DNA from: Prevotella sp.
GTDB lineage: Bacteria > Bacteroidota > Bacteroidia > Bacteroidales > Bacteroidaceae
Assembly (NCBI GenBank): GCA_017430675.1
Contig: JAFRMM010000027.1
Coordinates: 1-5,754 of the forward strand
Length of the DNA: 5,754 bases
Direction: 5' to 3'
Below, in pieces: positions 1 to 5,754 of this stretch; the first letter of the stretch is position 1; each line of letters begins with the position of its first letter. The position numbers were made by a program, and so were the translations under genes. A model generated the notes under the pieces. That model did no database searches and was not told where the DNA came from. It worked only from the letters and a program-made list of their open reading frames with translations.

Positions 1-12
1 ACGCCTGACACC

Positions 13-2106
13 ATGAAGATGAATATATTCCTTCGGCAGTTAGCGCGGCGCATGGACGGTGACCGCAGGGCGATGAGACAGGCCCAGGACATTCTCCGCT
101 CCGTGATAGACAGGGATCTGTGGAAGCAGATGGAGTCGGCCATAGAGTTGCCAACGGACATCGAGCAGATTGAGACCCTGTTGGACCGCTACAACATTTT
201 CTTCCGTTACATCACGCTGACCGACCGTTGGTGGTCGCGTTGTACGGGCTATATGATGGGATTCATGGCCGACGACGGCACCCCTGTCATACTTGAACCC
301 GGCTTCACGGACTATACTTTCACCCACCCGAAGACTGGCAAACTCATGATGGCCAGCAAAAATGCCGACCTGCTGAAACAGGAGGCACTGATAGCCTGCC
401 TTCCCTTTACGGAAGAGAAACTGACTGTCAAGTCAATCATGCGCTATGCTGTAAGTTGCCTCTGTACATATGACTTGTTGTACTGCCTGATGGCTTGCGT
501 AGGCGTTACGTTGCTGACGATGTTCACGCCCTATGTGTGCAAATTGATCTTTTCGGAGGTCGTTCCCTCGGGTGATGCCGGCCAGCTTGTTCCTATCGCC
601 ACACTGCTCTTCAGCGCTGCCGCCGGACTGACGATGGTGCAGACAGCCCGCAACCTGGTGGTGGTACGTATCAAGGACAAGGTGGAATATACGCTGCAGA
701 CGGCTATCATGTCGCGTCTGCTGCTACTGCCTGCCACGTTTGCCAAGCAGTTTACGCCTGGCGACCTCTCCAACCGCCTGCTGTCGTTGTCGCGTGTCAG
801 TTCCAACCTGACGGCCAACTTCCTATCGACTCTCTTGACCTTCCTGTTCTCTGCCATCATGTTCGTACAGTTCTTCATCTATGGCGGTCCGCTGCTCACC
901 ACCGGTGTCATAGTCATCATGATACAATTTGTGGCCATCATGCTGGAGTACTACTATACGGAGAAAGTGCAGTTAAGCGTAAATTCCAGCGGTTCACACC
1001 TCGTTGGCACGCTGTTCGCCTTGTTTACAGGCATCCAAAAGATCAGGACCACTGGTGCTGAGTTCCGGGCCTTCCACCAATGGGCAAAGGCATATGCCCC
1101 ATCAGAGATGTACAGCAGCCGCCAGCCTTTGGCCAGTTTCTACGTGACCGGTGTCAGTTATTGTCTCAAGTTCCTGCCTATGATAGTGACGATGTGGGCG
1201 GCTTGGCACTATGGGCTGGCACTCTCCGACTATATCGCCTATTGTGCCGTCTTGGGGCTCGTCTGCAAGGCCGTGTCTCAATTACAAGGCATCACGAAAA
1301 TGGTGTCACGCCTGTTGCCGGAGATACGGCTCTGCCGTCCTATATTTGCTGCAAAGACAGAGGCAAAGATGGATGCCAATGTGGTCAAGGATATTACGGG
1401 TAAATTAGAGATACGCGGCCTGAAGTTCCGCTATGCCGATGACATGCCGTTGCTCTTCGACGGGTTGAACCTGACCATCAACAGCGGCGACTACGTGGCC
1501 CTTGTCGGTGGCTCGGGCTGCGGCAAGAGCACGCTGATGCGGCTGATGTTGGGTCTGGAGCACCCGCAGTCAGGAACTGTATTCTACGACCAGTACGACC
1601 TGAGTGACATCAACCTGCGCAGTTTGAGACAATACTGTATTGGCATCTGCATGCAGGACGGCCAACTCGTTGAGGGCACCATCCGCGACAACATCATCTT
1701 CAACAATCCGCTGCTGACCGACGATGATGCCTGGGAGGCCGCACGCATGGCTGCACTCGACAAGGATATCCAACAGTTCCCCTTAGGCATGGACACGCCC
1801 ATCAGTGTCGATGGTAAGGGCGTGTCGGGCGGACAGCGCCAGCGCATATTGATTGCACGTGCGTTGGTCAGAAAGCCCAAGGTGCTCTTTCTTGACGAGG
1901 CCACATCGGCACTCGACAACATCAGCCAGCACATTGTCGTAGAGAACCTAGCCAAACTGAAATGTACGCGTATCGTCATTGCCCACCGCCTGAGCACCAT
2001 CCGGCAGTGCAACCGCATCATTGTGCTGAAAGATGGCCGTGTAGCAGCCGACGGCAACTTTGAGGAACTCCAGACTCGCGGCTATTTCCAGGACGCAAAT
2101 AACTAG
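13..2106 (+). CDS. ABC exporter subunit, NHLM 'ABC2'-like (membrane domain plus ATPase)
   Basis: This is an inner-membrane ABC exporter half-transporter of 697 aa. Residues 1-135 form a soluble N-terminal domain with a WW pair (73-74), a GFMADDGTPVIL strand segment (83-94) and YTFTHPKTGKL (101-111). This pattern resembles the N-terminus of NHLM bacteriocin-system 'ABC2' transporters. About six membrane helices follow (roughly 155-180, 190-212, 268-290, 294-312, 378-402, 404-423), with the family-like QFTPGDL at 246-252. The ATPase domain (about 464-697) looks complete: A-loop Y474, Walker A GGSGCGKST 499-507, Q-loop Q548, signature VSGGQ 604-608, Walker B VLFLDE 624-629, D-loop SALD 632-635 and H-loop H658. 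It therefore looks competent for ATP hydrolysis. The length suits the family as I know it. The reading frame is open to the left edge, so an earlier start cannot be excluded; ATG 19 is an alternative. It probably pairs with the ABC subunit starting at 4419. Transporter class is very sure; the NHLM-type assignment is from memory of the family and fairly sure. Confidence 0.9.
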   Translation: MKMNIFLRQLARRMDGDRRAMRQAQDILRSVIDRDLWKQMESAIELPTDIEQIETLLDRYNIFFRYITLTDRWWSRCTGYMMGFMADDGTPVILEPGFTDYTFTHPKTGKLMMASKNADLLKQEALIACLPFTEEKLTVKSIMRYAVSCLCTYDLLYCLMACVGVTLLTMFTPYVCKLIFSEVVPSGDAGQLVPIATLLFSAAAGLTMVQTARNLVVVRIKDKVEYTLQTAIMSRLLLLPATFAKQFTPGDLSNRLLSLSRVSSNLTANFLSTLLTFLFSAIMFVQFFIYGGPLLTTGVIVIMIQFVAIMLEYYYTEKVQLSVNSSGSHLVGTLFALFTGIQKIRTTGAEFRAFHQWAKAYAPSEMYSSRQPLASFYVTGVSYCLKFLPMIVTMWAAWHYGLALSDYIAYCAVLGLVCKAVSQLQGITKMVSRLLPEIRLCRPIFAAKTEAKMDANVVKDITGKLEIRGLKFRYADDMPLLFDGLNLTINSGDYVALVGGSGCGKSTLMRLMLGLEHPQSGTVFYDQYDLSDINLRSLRQYCIGICMQDGQLVEGTIRDNIIFNNPLLTDDDAWEAARMAALDKDIQQFPLGMDTPISVDGKGVSGGQRQRILIARALVRKPKVLFLDEATSALDNISQHIVVENLAKLKCTRIVIAHRLSTIRQCNRIIVLKDGRVAADGNFEELQTRGYFQDANN

Positions 2107-2112
2107 AAGGAT

Positions 2113-3552
2113 ATGAAGAATAGAATCAATATACGCCTTCTGATAGGCTTGACATTTCTCAGCATGCTACCCCTGAACAGCAGCGGGCAGGAAACGCTTA
2201 GTCTTGACCAGGCTATCCGTCAGGCCCAGGACAGTACGATCATTGCTTTCCAAAGCCGTCACGAATATGACTCCTACGCCTTGCATTACGATGCGTTCCT
2301 GGCGCTGCGCAAACCCCAACTCAACCTGAGGGTGGCTCCGAACTATTACAGACTTATCAGCGACCTGTCGCGCGACTATGTCTATTTGCGCAACTACGAC
2401 AACCTGTCGGCCGCTGCCAGTCTCACGCTCTCGCAGAAGATGCTCAACTGGGGTGGCGAGGCCTATGTCGGCTCACAGGCCATCTGGAGCGAATATTTCA
2501 GTTCAAAGTCGTCAGAGAACAGACAGTTCATGGCAGCCCCTCTTCTAGTGGGTTACCGGCAGACGCTCTTGGGCTACAATCCCTATCGCTGGGAGAAAGC
2601 CGTTGAAGACCAGCGTATGAAGGCTGCCCGTCAGCAGCACCAGTACGATATGAATAGCATTGCCGAGGAGGTGACGCGTCGCTTCTTCCGGTTGGTCTGC
2701 GCACAGAGTCAGGCCGAGATGTTCCGGCGTAACCTGCAGACCACCGATACCCTCTATGCCATCGCCCGCGAGAAATCCAGCATTGTCATGGTGACGATGG
2801 CCGAACTGCGCTCACTGGAGTTGCAGCGTATCAATGCTGCTAACGCCCTGGCTATGGCCAGCACAGCAGAAGAGGAGGCCCGCACACGACTGGCATCCTA
2901 CCTGAGACTCGATGGCGACGGTCTGGCATCCATGAACCTGCAATTTCCGCAAGAGCCCAAGGCCGTTTCACTGACGGTTGCCGAGGCCATCGACTTAGCC
3001 TTGGCTAATAATCCTGCCTATCAGCACCAGATAGCAGAAATTACCGAGGCGCGCCACCAGGAGCAGAAGGCCCAGAAGGAAAAAGGGATCAATGTGTCGC
3101 TCGATGTCAATGTAGGTATGCAGCAGGTGGATCCTGTCCTTGGCCGTGCCTTTCGCGACCAACGGCTCTACGCCCTCGGGGCTGTCACGTTCAGTGTGCC
3201 GCTCATGGACCACGGTGCAGCCAAGAATCGCCATGCTGCCACCCAGGCTTGGGTGGATCGCGAGGAGAGTGCGCTTGATGAGGCAGGGCGTCAATTGAGT
3301 GAAGATGTCGCTACACCCCTGCACAATATCAATATCTACCGTCAGTTGTTAGAGCAGACCACCCAGGCTGTCACCATGGCTGACGAGGTGTTTGAACTGA
3401 ACGCAGAGAACTATGCCAATGGCCTCTGCGACATCAATACCTACACGCTGGCACAGAACCGGCGCGACGAGGCTTACAACCAGTATCTTTCGGCTCTCGA
3501 AAAGTATTGGACCACCTATTATCATTTACAGACACTGACAGGAACAGAATAA
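2113..3552 (+). CDS. TolC-family outer-membrane efflux channel
   Basis: This 479-aa protein is the likely outer-membrane exit duct of the exporter. The N-terminus has basic residues, a hydrophobic stretch (about 9-20) and a probable signal peptidase I site near SSG-Q (24-26), with no lipobox. The mature part shows the internal duplication of TolC proteins. Repeat one begins at LSLDQAIRQAQ (about 29-39) and repeat two at LTVAEAIDLALANNP (287-301). Each repeat carries a beta-strand segment: LTLSQKMLNWGG (104-115) in the first and FSVPLMDHGAAKNR (360-373) in the second. Long polar, Ala/Glu/Gln-rich helices at about 166-265, 300-325 and 380-475 would build the periplasmic tunnel. Length is normal for the family. 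The start is fixed because the preceding gene's TAG is in frame nine bases upstream and the signal peptide follows this ATG. An AAGGA lies only 1 nt before the ATG, too close to act as a normal ribosome binding site. Family call is secure; exclusive pairing with the neighbouring ABC proteins is inferred from gene order. Confidence 0.93.
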   Translation: MKNRINIRLLIGLTFLSMLPLNSSGQETLSLDQAIRQAQDSTIIAFQSRHEYDSYALHYDAFLALRKPQLNLRVAPNYYRLISDLSRDYVYLRNYDNLSAAASLTLSQKMLNWGGEAYVGSQAIWSEYFSSKSSENRQFMAAPLLVGYRQTLLGYNPYRWEKAVEDQRMKAARQQHQYDMNSIAEEVTRRFFRLVCAQSQAEMFRRNLQTTDTLYAIAREKSSIVMVTMAELRSLELQRINAANALAMASTAEEEARTRLASYLRLDGDGLASMNLQFPQEPKAVSLTVAEAIDLALANNPAYQHQIAEITEARHQEQKAQKEKGINVSLDVNVGMQQVDPVLGRAFRDQRLYALGAVTFSVPLMDHGAAKNRHAATQAWVDREESALDEAGRQLSEDVATPLHNINIYRQLLEQTTQAVTMADEVFELNAENYANGLCDINTYTLAQNRRDEAYNQYLSALEKYWTTYYHLQTLTGTE

Positions 3553-3579
3553 TGAAAAGTGAAATGAAATATGAAAAGA
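3552..3579 (+). repeat. Short imperfect direct repeat around the adaptor start
   Basis: ATGAAAAGT at 3552-3560 is nearly repeated as ATGAAAAGA at 3571-3579 with a 19-nt period, and ATGAAAT (3564-3570) sits between them. Three ATGAAA units therefore lie within 25 bases. Only the last opens the lipoprotein frame. It may be a small local duplication of a start region, or just the A-rich start context common in Bacteroidota. Confidence 0.4.
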
Positions 3580-3584
3580 GTTAA
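3552..3584 (+). other. Ten-codon ORF bridging the channel and adaptor genes
   Basis: The TAA of the channel gene (3550-3552) overlaps an ATG at 3552 that opens a 10-codon frame, MKSEMKYEKS, ending at TAA 3582-3584. That stop is 11 nt past the adaptor's ATG at 3571 and in a different frame. It has no recognisable protein function. It could hand ribosomes on to the adaptor start as a coupling minicistron, or simply be chance in an A-rich spacer. The frame is certain; any role is speculative. Confidence 0.35.
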
Positions 3585-4419
3585 TTCTATTACCCCAATA
3601 CTTATGGCGCTGGGGCTGGTGCTGACAGCCTGTCATGGTGGACAGAAGAATGAACCTGCAGGTGGTGCTGAAGTTGTCACTGCTACTGAACTGTCTGCCG
3701 ACTCAGTAACGACTGTTAAGAAAGATGCTGTCCCTGTTGACTTTTTCAGCAAGGGCACTATCGAGTCAGTCTCAGAGGTGGCCGTCACCAGCCGCATCAA
3801 CGCACAGATTGTCATGATGGGTGTGGAGATGGGACAGCGCGTACAGAAAGGTCAGGTTGTAGCCCGGCTTGACAGGACTGCCACGGAGGATAAGATCGTG
3901 AAGGGCCGTGCGGAACTGGAGCGCGCCGAATATCAGTATCAGAACATCCTGATGGGGCAAGGCTATAAGCGCGGAGCCTTTGACCAGGCACCTGAGAACA
4001 TCCGTGAGATGGCGCGTATCAACAGTGGCTATAACACGGCCAAGGCCGCCCTCCGCCAGTTGGAACATGAGTTGACTTATTGTACCATCCAGGCTCCCAT
4101 TTCGGGTGTGGTGACCCAACTCAATGCCGTTCTCTATGGGGCTGCCGTGCCTGGCGAGACGCTATTCCGCATTGTAGATACCGAACATCTGAAGGTCTGC
4201 TTCGATATACTTGAGAACGAACTGCAGCGATTCGAGAAAGGCACCGAAATCACTGTGGCGCCGGTTTCCTACATCGACGACCGCCATTATGCCCGTATCA
4301 CTGCCGTCAGTCCCGTGGTGGAAAAGAACGGTGTGGTACACCTGGAAGCCACGCTTACGCCGCATCCTCATCTCATACCTGGTATGTCGGCTATCATTGC
4401 GGTAGGAAAAATTGAGTGA
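3571..4419 (+). CDS. Periplasmic adaptor lipoprotein (HlyD/RND-MFP type), short form
   Basis: This 282-aa protein would link the ABC pair to the TolC-like channel. It has a lipoprotein signal with lipobox LTAC and acylated Cys21. No acidic lipoprotein-export motif directly follows the Cys (CHGGQKN), so retention in the periplasm is plausible. The two halves of the lipoyl-like domain are visible: strands around 71-101, with G-x-R-V-x-K-G-Q-V-V (88-97), and IQAPISGVV (173-181). Between them lies a short helical hairpin of about 60 residues (about 106-168). A beta-barrel domain follows and ends at LIPGMSAIIAV, near the C-terminus. The membrane-proximal domain that usually comes after this point in RND-type adaptors is absent, which explains the short length. 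Start: an in-frame TGA at 3565-3567 makes ATG 3571 the first possible ATG, and the lipobox distance fits. Classical NHLM adaptors have an N-terminal membrane helix instead, so this one looks more MacA/AcrA-like. Family call is sure; partnership is inferred from the operon. Confidence 0.9.
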   Translation: MKRVNSITPILMALGLVLTACHGGQKNEPAGGAEVVTATELSADSVTTVKKDAVPVDFFSKGTIESVSEVAVTSRINAQIVMMGVEMGQRVQKGQVVARLDRTATEDKIVKGRAELERAEYQYQNILMGQGYKRGAFDQAPENIREMARINSGYNTAKAALRQLEHELTYCTIQAPISGVVTQLNAVLYGAAVPGETLFRIVDTEHLKVCFDILENELQRFEKGTEITVAPVSYIDDRHYARITAVSPVVEKNGVVHLEATLTPHPHLIPGMSAIIAVGKIE

Positions 4420-4421
4420 TG
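4417..4421 (+). promoter_or_regulatory. TGATG stop/start overlap (translational coupling site)
   Basis: The adaptor's stop TGA (4417-4419) shares its last A with the ATG of the second ABC subunit (4419-4421). Such overlaps usually allow terminating ribosomes to restart and keep the two products in step. A weak AGGA lies at 4404-4407, 11 nt before the ATG, at the long end of useful spacing. The overlap is seen directly; coupling is inferred. Confidence 0.75.
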
Positions 4422-5754
4422 AAAAAGAAAAGTCGCAGTCAGTCGTCAGGGCTTTCTCTATATGCTGCACTTAAGTATTTCCTTAAGGGTAACTTGGTGT
4501 TTGCCACCAGCGGCATCCTCATTTACCTATTGGATACACCGACACGCGTATTCCCACCGTTGTTCCAGCAGGTATATACCGATAGCATCATCACGCGCAA
4601 GAACCCAGAATGGTTTGTCCCATTGCTGACAGTCTATGTACTGCTGTTCGTGCTTGCCCTGACCATCTGGATCTCACTCTCGGTGGTGCGCCGGACCAGT
4701 TATGCAAAGATCACCATTAGCAGGTTGTCGGAATATCTGTGGTGTGTCATTCGCTTGCCGATGACCTTGCTCAGCCAATTCACGCCCGGCGAACTGGTGG
4801 CACGCTATACGAGCATCAACAAGGCAGTTAAGTCTATTGACTCTGCACTGCCATCGGTAACCCTTTGCGTCATACCGGTCATTAACTGCTGCCTGGTTAC
4901 GCTCTTCAACTGGAAGTTTGCTCTGATACAGATGTTCTCTATCATCCTTCTGCTTTATGTGATGCGTGTGACCTCTGGGATACAGAAAAAGATAGCCATG
5001 GATATGGAAGTGACGGAGGCGCGTCTGCAGAACGTCACCATGACCGGTATGAACAATCTCGAGACCATCAAATCATTAGGAAGTGAACAGTACTTCTTCG
5101 AACAATGGGAGAACGTCTATGCGCAGTCGATGAATGCCCGCATTACGACAACCACCAACACTATCTTCCTCAGTGCTGTTCCGCAACTCATACTACATCT
5201 CACCAATGTAGCCACTCTTTGCTTAGGTTCGTGGTACATTCTTCAGGGTGAGTTGACACCTGGCATGGTACTCGCCTCGCAGGGACTCATGAATGAGTCC
5301 ATTTTTCCCATCAACAAGACTATCGACAGCATTATACTCATACTGAGGGTCCATTCGTCGATTAAGCGCATCAAGGAAGTGACCGACTTTGGTGATGAAG
5401 CCCCCAGGCTGAATCTTCCCGCCGCCAGTGATTTGCCTGATGTGGCCAAACTGGCAGGCGAGATAGAACTGCGCGACGTCACCTTCGGCTACGACCGCAG
5501 CCTTCCGCCCATCCTCAACCACTTCTCGCTGAAGATCAGGGCCGGTGAGCACATAGCCCTGGTAGGTCCTTCGGGTTGCGGCAAGAGCACGGTACTGAGC
5601 CTTGTGTCAGGGTTGTATGAGCCCTGGGAGGGTGAGGTGCTGTTCGACGGCAAGCCGCGGAAGGCCATCGACCGCATGACGTTCGTCAACTCCGTCTCTG
5701 TGGTCAACCAGGACGTAACGCTCTTTGAGGGCACTGTTGAAGACAATGTCAAGA
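4419..5754 (+). CDS. ABC exporter subunit, NHLM 'ABC1'-like without C39 peptidase (partial, runs off right edge)
   Basis: This is an inner-membrane ABC exporter subunit with 445 codons visible and the 3' end missing. A short basic N-tail (MKKKSRSQ) leads directly into the membrane domain. Hydrophobic segments lie at about 25-45, 67-90, 146-163, 166-183, 247-275 and 284-310. QFTPGELVARY (120-130) and NLETIKSLGSE (213-223) resemble conserved positions in NHLM-type 'ABC1' exporters. The ATPase domain starts near 346. It shows A-loop Y358, Walker A GPSGCGKST (383-391), the LYEPWEGEVLFDGKPR-type segment after it, and Q-loop Q431 in VVNQDVTLFEGTVEDN. Signature, Walker B and H-loop would lie beyond the window. 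ABC1 proteins normally begin with a C39 leader peptidase of about 130 aa; here it is missing. An in-frame TGA at 4413-4415 rules out a contiguous upstream extension; only GTG 4416 is an alternative start. It overlaps the adaptor gene by one base and probably forms a heterodimer with the first ABC subunit. Confidence 0.92.
   Translation, partial: MKKKSRSQSSGLSLYAALKYFLKGNLVFATSGILIYLLDTPTRVFPPLFQQVYTDSIITRKNPEWFVPLLTVYVLLFVLALTIWISLSVVRRTSYAKITISRLSEYLWCVIRLPMTLLSQFTPGELVARYTSINKAVKSIDSALPSVTLCVIPVINCCLVTLFNWKFALIQMFSIILLLYVMRVTSGIQKKIAMDMEVTEARLQNVTMTGMNNLETIKSLGSEQYFFEQWENVYAQSMNARITTTTNTIFLSAVPQLILHLTNVATLCLGSWYILQGELTPGMVLASQGLMNESIFPINKTIDSIILILRVHSSIKRIKEVTDFGDEAPRLNLPAASDLPDVAKLAGEIELRDVTFGYDRSLPPILNHFSLKIRAGEHIALVGPSGCGKSTVLSLVSGLYEPWEGEVLFDGKPRKAIDRMTFVNSVSVVNQDVTLFEGTVEDNVK

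Noticed and set aside
13..420. Cyclic-nucleotide-binding domain at the N-terminus of the first ABC subunit
   Set aside because: Some peptide exporters carry one, but I see no phosphate-binding cassette pattern (G-E-L/I-A...R) in this stretch.
531..878. 115-codon minus-strand frame, and similar ones at 40-327, 2995-3324, 3772-4119, 4162-4470, 5223-5552 and 5489-5752
   Set aside because: All are antisense to well-supported coding sequence and have no recognisable domains or start context. They are typical shadow frames of a moderately GC-rich genome.
1080..1408. Plus-strand frames overlapping the first ABC gene in other phases
   Set aside because: They sit inside the membrane domain of a continuous, motif-verified gene and have no independent support.
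1584..2057. 157-codon open frame on the minus strand
   Set aside because: It lies wholly opposite the ATPase domain of the first ABC subunit, whose Walker A, signature, Walker B and H-loop prove the + strand frame. The translation is low-complexity, rich in Ser, Met and Arg, and shows no family pattern.
2104..2115. First ABC gene and channel gene are in the same frame, separated by TAG and two codons, so readthrough could fuse them
   Set aside because: A fusion would place a cytoplasmic ATPase ahead of a signal peptide and an outer-membrane channel, which makes no topological sense. Sharing a frame has a one-in-three chance.
3571..4419. MacA/MacB macrolide-type exporter
   Set aside because: The adaptor is MacA-like in style, but the neighbouring ABC proteins have the type I exporter order (membrane domain then ATPase), not the MacB order (ATPase first, large periplasmic domain).

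Overview
The window holds most of one tightly packed operon for a tripartite exporter, with all genes on the + strand. In order it has: an ABC transporter subunit (13-2106), a TolC-type outer-membrane channel (2113-3552), a short periplasmic adaptor lipoprotein of the HlyD/RND-MFP kind (3571-4419), and a second ABC transporter subunit (from 4419, cut by the right edge just after its Q-loop). Gaps are 6 nt, 18 nt and a 1-nt TGATG overlap. There is no gene-free stretch of any size, and I see no RNA gene, terminator, CRISPR array or insertion sequence.

Both ABC subunits resemble the two transporter families that accompany NHLM/NHLP (nitrile-hydratase-leader) and related RiPP or bacteriocin clusters. 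The first has the peculiar N-terminal domain of the 'ABC2' type. The fourth resembles the membrane and ATPase parts of the 'ABC1' type, but it lacks the N-terminal C39 leader peptidase that family normally carries. An in-frame stop six bases before its ATG shows that no such domain is encoded contiguously. These family assignments come from remembered sequence patterns, not from a search. The likely assembly is an ABC2/ABC1 heterodimer in the inner membrane, joined by the lipoprotein adaptor to the TolC-like channel, so that a peptide or other small product leaves the cell in one step. No precursor peptide, modification enzyme or protease lies in this window, so the cargo is unknown.

The organism is probably a Gram-negative member of the Bacteroidota, perhaps a Prevotella-like Bacteroidales. 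The reasons are the outer-membrane channel, the lipoprotein adaptor, the absence of well-placed Shine-Dalgarno sequences, the A-rich start regions and a base composition near 50% GC by eye. This is an inference from style, not a marker-based identification.
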